Assembly (NCBI GenBank): GCA_003158475.1
Contig: PMJR01000130.1
Location: forward strand, 60,590 to 101,192
Direction of reading: 5' to 3'
From: Ignavibacteriota bacterium
GTDB lineage: Bacteria > Bacteroidota > Ignavibacteria > UBA10030 > UBA6906
DNA length: 40,603 nt
The notes beneath the pieces are model-generated. The model searched no databases. It was not told the DNA's origin and was given only the letters and a program-made list of their open reading frames with translations. Positions within the stretch are counted from its first letter, which is position 1. Every line of letters begins with the position of its first letter. Positions 8,781 through 17,410 of the stretch are shown one piece after another. A program made the translations under genes and the position numbers.

Positions 8781-11072
8781 ATGAGAAGGGTTGCATCTCT
8801 GCTCCTGACGGTTTCCTTCGCTTCTCTCTATGGGGGGGCGCAGCCGGCTCCGAACCCGGGCGACGTCTACCCTCCCGCACCTGGGACAAAGCCCGTCTAT
8901 CTGAACATCATCTGGCACCAGCACCAGCCGCTCTATGTCAACCCGGCGACCGATCAGCTCTCCGGCCCCTGGGTCCGCACGCACGCCACAAAAGACTACT
9001 ACGACATGGCGGCGGGGCTGAAGAAGTTCCCGGATATCCACTGCACGATCAACCTCACTTCCACGCTCCTCCTCCAGCTTCGCGAGTACTACCTTGCGAG
9101 GCTTGGGCCGTATATCGATCTCGGCACATCCCGGATGGATGTCTCCGGTTTCCTCTCCCGCTGGCGGGGGAAGACCGATCCCTGGATCGATCTCGCGCTC
9201 CGTGATGCCTCGACGTTTGACTCTCGCGACAGGGACTATCTGTACAGGAACCCCTGGAATGCATTCAGCGTGTCCGATGTGCAGATCGCGAGGTTTCCGG
9301 AGTACAGGAGACTCCGGGAGCGGGTTTTGCCCGGGGAGGGTAGGGATGACCTGTTCTCGACACAGGAGCTGCGCGAGATAAAATTCTGGTTCTACCTCGC
9401 GGAGTTCGACCCCGATTTTCTCCTGGGGCCCGTGAATCTTGCCGACGGCACGGTCTGCGACCTGAGCGACTATGTCACGTTCCGGTCCGATTCGACGTTC
9501 GTGCTGAAGAAGAAGATCACGGAGGAAGACTGCGTCAGGATGGTCGTCGAGGCGTATAAAGTAATGGTGAACATCATACCGGTCCACCGCGCGCTCTCGT
9601 TCCATGGGGGGACTCCCCAGGTGGAGCTGATCACCACGCCGTATACGCATCCGATACTTCCTTTGATATATGATTCGGACATCGCCCGGATTTGCCAGCC
9701 CTCCGATTCACTTCCGGAGCGCTTTGCATTCCCGGAGGACGCGGAAGCCCAGGTCGCGAAAGCGGTCACGCTCTTCAAAACAATATTCGGACGGGCCCCC
9801 GATGGGATGTGGCCCGGCGAGGGGGCTCTTTCTCAGGGGGTGCTCCATGTGTTCGCCGACAACGGGATCCGCTGGAGCGCGAGCGACGTGAAAATCCTCA
9901 CGAGGTCCGATCCGCCGGACCAGCCGAACACCACCGTCTACAGATTCCCGGCGGGGAGCGGACGCTGGCTCTCCCTGGTCTTCCGCGACACCGACCTTTC
10001 GGACAGGATCGGGTTCACGTATCAGAACTACACGGGGGAGGAGGGGGCGGAGGACTTCATACGGGAGGTTCTCAGGCGGGCTCCCCGGAACGATGAGAAG
10101 GATCTCCTCCTGACTGTGATACTCGACGGTGAGAATGCCTGGGAGAACTACAGGAAGGACATGGATGGGAAGCAATTCCTGGGAGCGCTCTACAGGAAGC
10201 TGACCGCGCTTCACGCGCTGGGGCGCATCATCACGACAACGACCTCGGAATACATCGGGGGGAACCCGTCCAGGGGAATCCCTCCCCACACTCTTTCAGA
10301 CCAGCCCTCCATGCGGAGTCTCTGGCCCGGTTCATGGATCAATGCCAACTACGACACATGGATCGGGGAGAAGGAGGAGAACCTCGCCTGGAATTATCTG
10401 CTCCGGGCACGGAACGACCTCTCCCTCTCGGGCCTCCGGCAGCCCGACCCTTCGGCGCCCCCCCCGGCGGAGGGGACCACCGCCTGGTTCGCCTACCGGG
10501 CGTGGGAGGAGATGTACGCGGCCGAAGGTTCAGACTGGTTCTGGTGGTACGGGGATGACCAGACCGCACCGGGCGGGGACAAGCCGTTCGACACGGCATA
10601 CCTCATACACCTTGAAAACATATACGCGTTTGCACGGAAGGCGGGGTCATCGATCCCTTCGCCGGAATTTGCACCGATCATCACGGACGAAAAGGCCCCG
10701 GTCGCCGCACAGGGGGTGATGGCCAGGAGCGGCGCCGGACAGCAGTCGGTTCTCTTCACGTGCGACGCCCGCGACGTGCGTGTCCCGAAGTCTCTCTCTA
10801 TCGCCGGGAACCTCCCGCAACTCGGAAACTGGAAACCAAACGTAGTAATGATGCGGGACGACGGGCTGGAAGGGGACGAGAAATCAGGTGACGGCATCTG
10901 GTCGCTGCGGACTCTGGTCCCCGTGGGGACGGAAGTGCAATACAAATACACAAACAGCGGCGAGGCGGGGGCGTGGACACCCGGCGAAGAGTTTCCCGTC
11001 CGCCACAGGTCATTCACGGTTCGGAGCGCCTCGCCGGCGCTCCGGATCATCAGGGACACATTCGGCCGGTAG
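8781..11072 (+). CDS. Exported GH57 amylopullulanase-like glycoside hydrolase with C-terminal starch-binding-like domain
   Basis: A 763-residue family 57 enzyme, likely hydrolysing alpha-1,4 and possibly alpha-1,6 bonds of starch. The first GH57 region is WHQHQP (from His46). GMWPGEG holds the likely nucleophile Glu347, and LDGENAWENY holds the likely acid/base Asp449. The region TTPYTHPILPL is also typical. The C-terminal about 100 residues (IAGNLPQLGNW, later GDGIW and VQYKY) resemble a CBM20 starch-binding module. The ATG at 8781 opens a good signal peptide; the frame extends back to a GTG at 8730 that overlaps the upstream stop, but that would bury the signal sequence. No T9SS tail is seen, so the enzyme is probably periplasmic or secreted by another route. 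Confidence 0.87.
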   Translation: MRRVASLLLTVSFASLYGGAQPAPNPGDVYPPAPGTKPVYLNIIWHQHQPLYVNPATDQLSGPWVRTHATKDYYDMAAGLKKFPDIHCTINLTSTLLLQLREYYLARLGPYIDLGTSRMDVSGFLSRWRGKTDPWIDLALRDASTFDSRDRDYLYRNPWNAFSVSDVQIARFPEYRRLRERVLPGEGRDDLFSTQELREIKFWFYLAEFDPDFLLGPVNLADGTVCDLSDYVTFRSDSTFVLKKKITEEDCVRMVVEAYKVMVNIIPVHRALSFHGGTPQVELITTPYTHPILPLIYDSDIARICQPSDSLPERFAFPEDAEAQVAKAVTLFKTIFGRAPDGMWPGEGALSQGVLHVFADNGIRWSASDVKILTRSDPPDQPNTTVYRFPAGSGRWLSLVFRDTDLSDRIGFTYQNYTGEEGAEDFIREVLRRAPRNDEKDLLLTVILDGENAWENYRKDMDGKQFLGALYRKLTALHALGRIITTTTSEYIGGNPSRGIPPHTLSDQPSMRSLWPGSWINANYDTWIGEKEENLAWNYLLRARNDLSLSGLRQPDPSAPPPAEGTTAWFAYRAWEEMYAAEGSDWFWWYGDDQTAPGGDKPFDTAYLIHLENIYAFARKAGSSIPSPEFAPIITDEKAPVAAQGVMARSGAGQQSVLFTCDARDVRVPKSLSIAGNLPQLGNWKPNVVMMRDDGLEGDEKSGDGIWSLRTLVPVGTEVQYKYTNSGEAGAWTPGEEFPVRHRSFTVRSASPALRIIRDTFGR

Positions 11073-11078
11073 CAATCA

Positions 11079-13040
11079 ATGGAGACACTCACTTCATCCC
11101 ATCCGCTCGGCGATCTTGAGAATGCACTGAACCGGATGAAGAAAGAGCATGCGGGAAAAGCATTCCACTACGCGGTCCCCGGGCTCTGGGGATCCCCCGG
11201 GGGGGGAGGCAAAGCCGAGATCGTCGATCCGTTCGACTATTATATCGGGGCCGTACGGCTTGCCATCGAGGCGGTCCCTTCCCCGGGGCGCTCTGGCGCT
11301 CGCGCACGCCGCCTCTCCTCTGCGGGAGAATGGACGAAGGATGCGGTGATTTATAATATGTTCGTCCGCACGACGTCCGCGTTTGACCACGACGGGGACG
11401 GGCGTCTGGAGCTCCCGGTAAACCGGGAGGGGTTCCGTGAGACAGGGACGTTTCTGAAAGCAATCGCGATGCTCCCGTATATCAAACGGCTCGGGGCGGA
11501 CACGGTCCACCTTCTCCCTATCACCTCGATCGGACATGACGGGAACAAGGGGACGCTCGGTTCTCCCTACGCGATACGGAATCCGTACGAGATCGACGAA
11601 AACCTCTCTGAGCCTCTCCTCGGGCTTGACGCAAAGACGGAATTCAGGGCGTTCGTTGAAGCGGCGCACCGGATGGGGATCCGCGTCGTCGTGGAGTTCG
11701 CGTTCCGCACCGCGGCCAAGGACGCGGACTGGGTGAAAGAGCACCCCGAATGGATGTACTGGATCAAGGAATCGGTCGCGCTGCGTGATCCGGAACACCA
11801 GGACGAGTCACGGTACGGTTCCCCGTTATTCACGGAGAAGGAGCTGGAGCAGATTCACCTGGACGTGAAAGAGGGGCGGCTGGGGAACCTGCTGCCGCCG
11901 CACGAGGTATACCGTGCCTTCTTCACCCCTCCACCGGACTCCGCGAGTGTGAAGAGTGAAGAGGGGCGCTATATCGGCCGGCTGGCCGACGGGACCGGTG
12001 TGCGGATCCCCGGTGCGTTCGCCGACTGGCCGCCGGACGACAACCAGCCCCCCTGGGGGGACGTGACGTACCTCCGAATGTACACACACCCGGACTTCAA
12101 CTATATCGGCTACAATACGATCAGGATGTACGATACCCGCCTCACGCAGGCGGAGTACGTCAACCGCCCCCTCTGGGACAGGATCGTCGGGATCATTCCG
12201 TATTATCAGAGCGAATTCGGGATCGACGGGGTCATGATCGACATGGGACATGCCCTCCCGATGCAGCTGAAGGCGGAGATAGTGGCGGCCGCCCGGAAGA
12301 AGAACCCCGATTTCGCGTTCTGGGATGAGAATTTCTCCATCACGCAGAAAAGCAGGGAGGAGGGATATAACGCCGTGTTCGGGTACCTGTGGGTGGACGA
12401 GCATCACCCGGAAAAGATGAGGGAGTTCTTCACCCGGCTTGCTTCGGAAGCCTTCCCGATCCCGTTCTTCGGCACACCGGAAAACCACAACACGCCGCGT
12501 GCCGCGTCCCGTCCCGGCGGGACGACGTACGCCCGCTGGGCGCTTGTCATGAACAGTTTCCTTCCTGCTGTACCTTTCATACATTCGGGGTACGAACTGG
12601 CGGAACGGTATCCCATAAACACCGGGCTGGATTTTACACTCGACCAGATCCGGCAGCTTCCCTCGGAGCGGCTACCCCTGTTCAGCGAATACGGATACGA
12701 CTGGCTCAGTACGGAGGAGTTCACCCCCTTTGTCAGCGCGGTCTTTTCACTCCGGGCCCGCTACCGGACCCTCATCGTCGACCCTTCACCTCGGACGTTC
12801 CGCATTCTCCCTGCGGACAATCCGGCGGTGCTTGCATTCGCACGCGTCTCTTCGGGGGACGGGCTGAGGATCGGAGTCGTCGGGAACACGGATTTCCATT
12901 CCGGGGTTTCATTCCGGATGCATCTCGAGACGGGGAAGTCCACTGTCACGGACCTGCTCCACGGCGAGCACCTGGGTGTGCGGGACGGCGCACTCGAGTC
13001 CACACTGGGACCGGGAGAATGCATTGTCTTTCTATACTAA
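11079..13040 (+). CDS. GH13-fold protein resembling GlgE/maltosyltransferases, with altered catalytic motifs
   Basis: A 653-residue GH13-superfamily protein without a signal peptide. DWVKEHPEWMYW (217-228) recalls the GlgE and bacterial maltosyltransferase branch. The canonical motifs are changed. Region I reads VEFAFR (205-210) instead of DxxxNH. Region II is GVMIDMGHA: nucleophile Asp388 is kept but the preceding Arg of RxD is Met386. Region III keeps Glu417 in FWDENF. Region IV reads PENHNTPRA, with Asn471 where the stabilising Asp is expected. It may be a transferase or phosphorylase-like enzyme on maltodextrins, or a protein that binds but does not hydrolyse glucan. ATG starts 6 nt after the GH57 stop, so it belongs to the operon. 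Fold is confident; reaction is not. Confidence 0.75.
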   Translation: METLTSSHPLGDLENALNRMKKEHAGKAFHYAVPGLWGSPGGGGKAEIVDPFDYYIGAVRLAIEAVPSPGRSGARARRLSSAGEWTKDAVIYNMFVRTTSAFDHDGDGRLELPVNREGFRETGTFLKAIAMLPYIKRLGADTVHLLPITSIGHDGNKGTLGSPYAIRNPYEIDENLSEPLLGLDAKTEFRAFVEAAHRMGIRVVVEFAFRTAAKDADWVKEHPEWMYWIKESVALRDPEHQDESRYGSPLFTEKELEQIHLDVKEGRLGNLLPPHEVYRAFFTPPPDSASVKSEEGRYIGRLADGTGVRIPGAFADWPPDDNQPPWGDVTYLRMYTHPDFNYIGYNTIRMYDTRLTQAEYVNRPLWDRIVGIIPYYQSEFGIDGVMIDMGHALPMQLKAEIVAAARKKNPDFAFWDENFSITQKSREEGYNAVFGYLWVDEHHPEKMREFFTRLASEAFPIPFFGTPENHNTPRAASRPGGTTYARWALVMNSFLPAVPFIHSGYELAERYPINTGLDFTLDQIRQLPSERLPLFSEYGYDWLSTEEFTPFVSAVFSLRARYRTLIVDPSPRTFRILPADNPAVLAFARVSSGDGLRIGVVGNTDFHSGVSFRMHLETGKSTVTDLLHGEHLGVRDGALESTLGPGECIVFLY

Positions 13041-13052
13041 CGGCTGAAAACA

Positions 13053-14360
13053 ATGCGCGACATTCAACGAAAGCTGACGAACGGGTTCTACGCGCTGATC
13101 AGCCTCCCATCGACTGCGATGGGGTTTGCGCTCTCGATACAGATCTCCGCCCTGAGCTGGATACTCACCACCCAGTACCGCCTGGACATACACCAGGTCG
13201 GCATCGTCTGGGCGGCCGGCCCGCTGGCCGGCATATTCGGCCAGGTCATCATTGGTCTTGTGAGCGACAGGGTTTGGTTCTGGGGGGGGCGCCGGCGGCC
13301 GTTCATCATGATCGGCGGGGCTCTCGCAGCGTTGATGCTCTTTGCCCTCCCCAATATCCGGGCGGTCAGCGAGGCGCTCGGTGTCGGGAGTCTTCTCCTG
13401 GTGGCGACGGCGATCGCACTGACGCTCGACCTCGCAATCAACGTCAGCTTTAACCCCACACGCTCCGTCATCGCCGATGTCACACCCGAAGGGGATGCGC
13501 GGACAAAGGGATATACATGGATGCAGACGATCTCGGGCTTCTTCGGGGTGCTCGCCTATGTCATCGGCGCAGTGGCGGGAAATTTCGTCCTCATCTACGC
13601 GGGGGTCGGCATCGTCCTCCTTTTTTCCGTGATCCCGATACTGTTCGTTGCCGAACCGCGCGAGCTTTCGGGCGCCCCGGAGCCGATACGGAGAGCGGAA
13701 GGGGGTCCGGGACGGAGAGAAGGGAGAGGGACGCAGTGGGGACAACTGTGGCGCCTCTACGCGGCGCACGCGTTCTCCTGGATCGGCGTCCAGACGATGT
13801 TTGTCTATATCATCGCGTTCATACAGCAGAAGATGGTTTCCCCTGCATCCGCAGGGGATGCGGCCCGGGTGTCGGGGCAGGTCATCTCGATCTCCTTCGC
13901 CGTCCTGAACACCGTCGGGTTTCTTCTCCCGGCCCCTGTTCTCGAGCCTCTTGCGAAACGTTTTGGCCGCGTGCGGGTCCACGCCGCCGCCGTTGCCATA
14001 ATGGCGGCCGGTTACTTCGGCGTGGTCATCGGCGGCACATCTCCCCTTGCACTTTACATCCTCATGGGGGTGCTCGGGATCGGGTGGGCCTCGATCGTCT
14101 CCCTCCCGTTTGCCATCATGACCGAGAAAGTCGACAAATCGCGGACCGGGTTCTTCATGGGGATATTCAACCTCTCGGTGGTCCTCCCGCAGCTTTTCGT
14201 CAGCCTCGTCCTGGGGAAAGTCGTTCTCGACGCACCGGACAAATCCGTCATATTCATCATCAGCGGGTGTGCGCTCGCCCTCTCCGCCCTGGGCTGGATC
14301 TTCGTCCATGAAGGAAGATCCGCGGCCCCCCACGGGGCGGGACTGGAAGGGGGGACGTGA
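13053..14360 (+). CDS. SLC45-like MFS sugar transporter
   Basis: A 435-residue integral membrane protein with about 12 hydrophobic segments. The loop after the second segments reads SDRVWFWGGRRRPF, the signature of the sucrose/maltose-proton symporter branch of the major facilitator superfamily (SLC45, plant SUT and bacterial MalY-like carriers). It probably moves maltose or short maltodextrins across the inner membrane with protons. It lies between the GH13-like transferase gene and the ABC importer genes. A second paralogue closes the operon. The next gene overlaps its stop by 4 nt. A G8 tract codes for the Gly-Gly of the signature loop. Substrate is inferred from context. Confidence 0.83.
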   Translation: MRDIQRKLTNGFYALISLPSTAMGFALSIQISALSWILTTQYRLDIHQVGIVWAAGPLAGIFGQVIIGLVSDRVWFWGGRRRPFIMIGGALAALMLFALPNIRAVSEALGVGSLLLVATAIALTLDLAINVSFNPTRSVIADVTPEGDARTKGYTWMQTISGFFGVLAYVIGAVAGNFVLIYAGVGIVLLFSVIPILFVAEPRELSGAPEPIRRAEGGPGRREGRGTQWGQLWRLYAAHAFSWIGVQTMFVYIIAFIQQKMVSPASAGDAARVSGQVISISFAVLNTVGFLLPAPVLEPLAKRFGRVRVHAAAVAIMAAGYFGVVIGGTSPLALYILMGVLGIGWASIVSLPFAIMTEKVDKSRTGFFMGIFNLSVVLPQLFVSLVLGKVVLDAPDKSVIFIISGCALALSALGWIFVHEGRSAAPHGAGLEGGT

Positions 14361-15631
14361 CCCCCGCCGGAACCCGGTCTCCCCGGTGCGCTCAGGCGCC
14401 CCCCAGGCGCGGCCTCGTGCTGCTCGTTGCTTCCGTCGCGTGGCTCCTCGGCGGGTGCGCTCACCAAACGGGCGATACGGTCCGTATCACGATCTGGCAC
14501 CAGGACAGGATCGATGTCCGTGTGGTCCTCGAGAAACAGATCGGACGGTTCATGGCGCTCCATCCGGGTGTGAGGGTGGAACAGCTTTTCAAGGAGACGG
14601 AAGAGCTCCGTTCCGGTTTCATAATCGCGGCGCTCGCCGGTCAGGGGCCCGATATCGTGTATGGTCCCTCCGACCAGGTCGGGCCCTTCGAAACGATGCA
14701 GATCATACTGCCGCTTGAAGGAATATTCGACAGCACCTGGTGCTCCTCCTACGATCCCCTTGCGATGACCTGGTACAAAGGGCACCTCTATCAGGTGGCT
14801 GACAAACTCGGGAACCACCTCACGCTTGTCTACAACAAGAAGCTTGTTCCCGTTCCGCCGGCGACCGACCTGGAGATGATCGCCATCGGGAAGCGCCTCA
14901 CCACATCCCGGGGAGCGGGCCGTGGGGGGACATACGGCCTGGCATGGAACTACACGGAGCCGTTTTTCTTCATACCGTTCCTGACCGGGTTCGGCGGGTG
15001 GATCATGGACGGGGAGGGGCGTCCCGCGCTCGACACGCGCGCCACCATCGAGGCGCTCCGGTTCATCAAAGACCTCCGGGACGTCCAGAGGATCATCCCC
15101 AACGAGGCGGACTACGAAATTGCGGATATTCTCTTCAAGGATGGGAACGCGGCCATGATCATCAACGGCGATTGGTCCTGGGCGGGGTACCGGAATGCCG
15201 GGCTCGACATCGGCGTGGCGCCCCTCCCGAAGATCGCCTCCACGGGACTCTGGTGCGGGACGATGGTTTCCCCGAAGGGCTTCTCGATCAACGCCAATGT
15301 GACGCAAGAGAAGAAGAAATGGGTCGTCGAACTGATCCGCTATCTGATGTCGGAAGAGAACCAGATGGAGTCCACACGGGAGCTCTTTACGATGCCGACG
15401 CACATGCGCGTGCGCGGGAGCGAGTTCGTCCGGAACAACGAGATACTCAGGAATTCCCGGATACAGATCGACCACGGCCGCCCGATGCCCGTGGCACCAG
15501 AACTCAGGGCGATCTGGGATGCCATGCGCCCGAGCTACCAGGCGGTGCTTGCGGGGACGAAGACAGCGGAACAGGCCGCGCATGACATGCAGGCGATGGC
15601 CTTGCAACGCATCAGCGAAATGAACGAGTGA
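14357..15631 (+). CDS. Sugar ABC transporter substrate-binding lipoprotein (MalE-like, family 1)
   Basis: A 424-residue extracellular solute-binding protein, family 1. The N-terminal segment ends in a lipobox LLGGC with Cys34, so it should be a lipid-anchored periplasmic receptor. The mature part starts with VRITIWHQD and carries features usual for sugar receptors: a GQGPDI segment, YNKKLV, and MIINGDWSW in the second lobe. It should hand maltodextrins or a related sugar to the two permeases encoded next. The start is GTG in a GTGA overlap with the MFS stop, preceded by a strong GGAAGGGGGG ribosome binding site. Confidence 0.88.
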   Translation: MTPAGTRSPRCAQAPPRRGLVLLVASVAWLLGGCAHQTGDTVRITIWHQDRIDVRVVLEKQIGRFMALHPGVRVEQLFKETEELRSGFIIAALAGQGPDIVYGPSDQVGPFETMQIILPLEGIFDSTWCSSYDPLAMTWYKGHLYQVADKLGNHLTLVYNKKLVPVPPATDLEMIAIGKRLTTSRGAGRGGTYGLAWNYTEPFFFIPFLTGFGGWIMDGEGRPALDTRATIEALRFIKDLRDVQRIIPNEADYEIADILFKDGNAAMIINGDWSWAGYRNAGLDIGVAPLPKIASTGLWCGTMVSPKGFSINANVTQEKKKWVVELIRYLMSEENQMESTRELFTMPTHMRVRGSEFVRNNEILRNSRIQIDHGRPMPVAPELRAIWDAMRPSYQAVLAGTKTAEQAAHDMQAMALQRISEMNE

Positions 15632-15635
15632 GACG

Positions 15636-16541
15636 ATGACCGGGAGGTCCCTCAGGCAGAAACTCTTCGTGGCGGCGCTCGTCGTGCCGGCGTTCGTCGT
15701 CCTTTTCGGAGTTGTGGTCTACCCGTTCTTCTACAATCTCGTGATCTCATTCTCCAACATGAGCCTGAGGCACATACGGGACTGGAGACTCATCGGGCTC
15801 GGACAGTACATCAGGGTGTTCACGGAACCCTCCCAGCCCAATTTCTACTCGGTGTTCGTCAAGACGGTGATATGGACCGCCGTCAACATCTTCTTCCACG
15901 TCCTGATCGGCGTGTTCCTCGCGCTGGTGCTGAATCAGAAGGAGATCAGGGGAAAGGCCTTCTTCCGCGCCCTGCTCGTGCTCCCCTGGGCGGTCCCGCA
16001 GCTGATCGTGGCGCTGACCTGGCGCGGGATGTTCAACTACGAATACGGGGCCATCAATCTGATCCTGACCCAGTGGTTCGGCCTCCCCGCCGTGCAGTGG
16101 CTGAAACAGCCGTTCGAGGCCTTCTGTGCGGTGATCATCACCAACGTCTGGCTGGGGTTCCCGTTCATGATGGTGATCGCCCTCGGAGCACTGCAGAGCA
16201 TCCCCCGGGAACTGTACGAAGCCGCAGACATGGACGGCGCCTCCTGGCATCACAAGCTCAGGCATATCACCGTCCCTCTCATCCGTCCCGTGATGGTCCC
16301 CGCCATCACGCTCGGCACGATCTGGACATTCAACAACCTGAACATCGTCTGGCTTGTGAGCAACGCCGGCGAACCGTCCGACCAGACCCATCTCCTGGTC
16401 TCGTTCGTGTACAAGGCGGCGTTCAACTTCTACCGGTACGGCTACGGGGCCGCGCTCTCCATCGTGATATTCTTCATCCTGCTCGCCTTCAGCCTGACGT
16501 TCATGAGACAATCGAAGGCGGCGGAGAATGTCTATGGGTGA
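15636..16541 (+). CDS. Sugar ABC transporter permease (MalF-like)
   Basis: A 301-residue inner-membrane permease with six predicted segments and the binding-protein-dependent EAA loop ELYEAADMDGA (around 189-199), which docks to an ABC ATPase. It lacks the large periplasmic loop of E. coli MalF, as is usual in the LacF/UgpA-type members of this family. ATG begins 4 nt after the binding-protein stop. It forms a heteromeric channel with the next gene product. The operon has no ATPase gene. Confidence 0.88.
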   Translation: MTGRSLRQKLFVAALVVPAFVVLFGVVVYPFFYNLVISFSNMSLRHIRDWRLIGLGQYIRVFTEPSQPNFYSVFVKTVIWTAVNIFFHVLIGVFLALVLNQKEIRGKAFFRALLVLPWAVPQLIVALTWRGMFNYEYGAINLILTQWFGLPAVQWLKQPFEAFCAVIITNVWLGFPFMMVIALGALQSIPRELYEAADMDGASWHHKLRHITVPLIRPVMVPAITLGTIWTFNNLNIVWLVSNAGEPSDQTHLLVSFVYKAAFNFYRYGYGAALSIVIFFILLAFSLTFMRQSKAAENVYG

Positions 16542-17388
16542 GCCCGGGCGCACACGGAGCGGCAGATCCGCTCTCCGCATCCTCGCGAGCTACGCGGTGC
16601 TGGGCGTCTTCTCGCTCATTGCGCTCTTCCCGGTCCTGCAGATCGTCACGATCTCGCTCCGCCCCGCGGACAGGCTCCTCTCCACCAGCCTGGAGGTGAT
16701 ACCGAAAGACGCCTCGCTCGCGAACTATATCGCTCTCTTCACGGAACGACCCTTCTTTCTCTGGCTCGCGAACAGCACGCTCGTGGCTCTTGTTGTGACA
16801 TTCACGGGGGTCGCCCTGGCCTCCACGTGCGGGTACGCATTCTCGCGCTATGCGTTCACGGGGAAGAGGATCGGACTGCTCGGCCTCCTCGTGACGCAGA
16901 TGTTTCCGGCGACGATGCTCCTTCTCCCGATGTACATCATGCTGGTGATGCTTCACCTCATCAACACCTACCTGGGGATCGTGATCATGTACTCTGCGAC
17001 CGCGCTTCCGTTCTGTATCTGGCAGATGAAAGGGTACTACGACACGATCCCGACGAGCCTGGAAGAAGCCGGGAGGATCGACGGGTGCAACCAGTTCCAG
17101 GCCTTCCAGAGGATCATTCTCCCGCTTGCCGCCCCCGCGCTCGTGATCACCGCACTCTTTTCTTTCATGACGGCCTGGACGGAATACGTGGTCGCGGCGC
17201 AGATACTGCAGGATACCGACATGTGGACGCTTCCCCTCGGGCTCAAGTCGTTCGAATCCAATATGGGGTCGGAGTGGGGTCTGTACGGCGCCGCGTCGGT
17301 CATCGTCACAATACCGGTCGTCATATTGTTTCTCTCCCTCAGCAGGTGGCTCGTGTCGGGACTGACGCTCGGGAGCGTCAAGGGGTGA
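16534..17388 (+). CDS. Sugar ABC transporter permease (MalG-like)
   Basis: A 284-residue inner-membrane permease with six predicted segments and an EAA loop SLEEAGRIDGCNQFQAF that contacts the ATPase. It is the partner of the MalF-like protein and overlaps that gene by 8 nt. Two ATG codons are in frame, 16528 and 16534; I prefer 16534 because GGAG (16523-16526) is then 7 nt away rather than 1 nt. Together with the lipoprotein receptor it makes a maltodextrin-type importer. Energy must come from an ATPase encoded elsewhere, as with shared MsmX/MalK-type subunits in other bacteria. Confidence 0.87.
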   Translation: MGEPGRTRSGRSALRILASYAVLGVFSLIALFPVLQIVTISLRPADRLLSTSLEVIPKDASLANYIALFTERPFFLWLANSTLVALVVTFTGVALASTCGYAFSRYAFTGKRIGLLGLLVTQMFPATMLLLPMYIMLVMLHLINTYLGIVIMYSATALPFCIWQMKGYYDTIPTSLEEAGRIDGCNQFQAFQRIILPLAAPALVITALFSFMTAWTEYVVAAQILQDTDMWTLPLGLKSFESNMGSEWGLYGAASVIVTIPVVILFLSLSRWLVSGLTLGSVKG

Positions 17389-17410
17389 CCCGGGTCCGGG
17401 AAGGAACGCC

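Noticed and set aside
14054-15607. A 517-codon minus-strand open frame over the sugar-binding lipoprotein gene
   Set aside because: Antisense to a well-supported substrate-binding protein; no recognisable domain and biased shadow composition.
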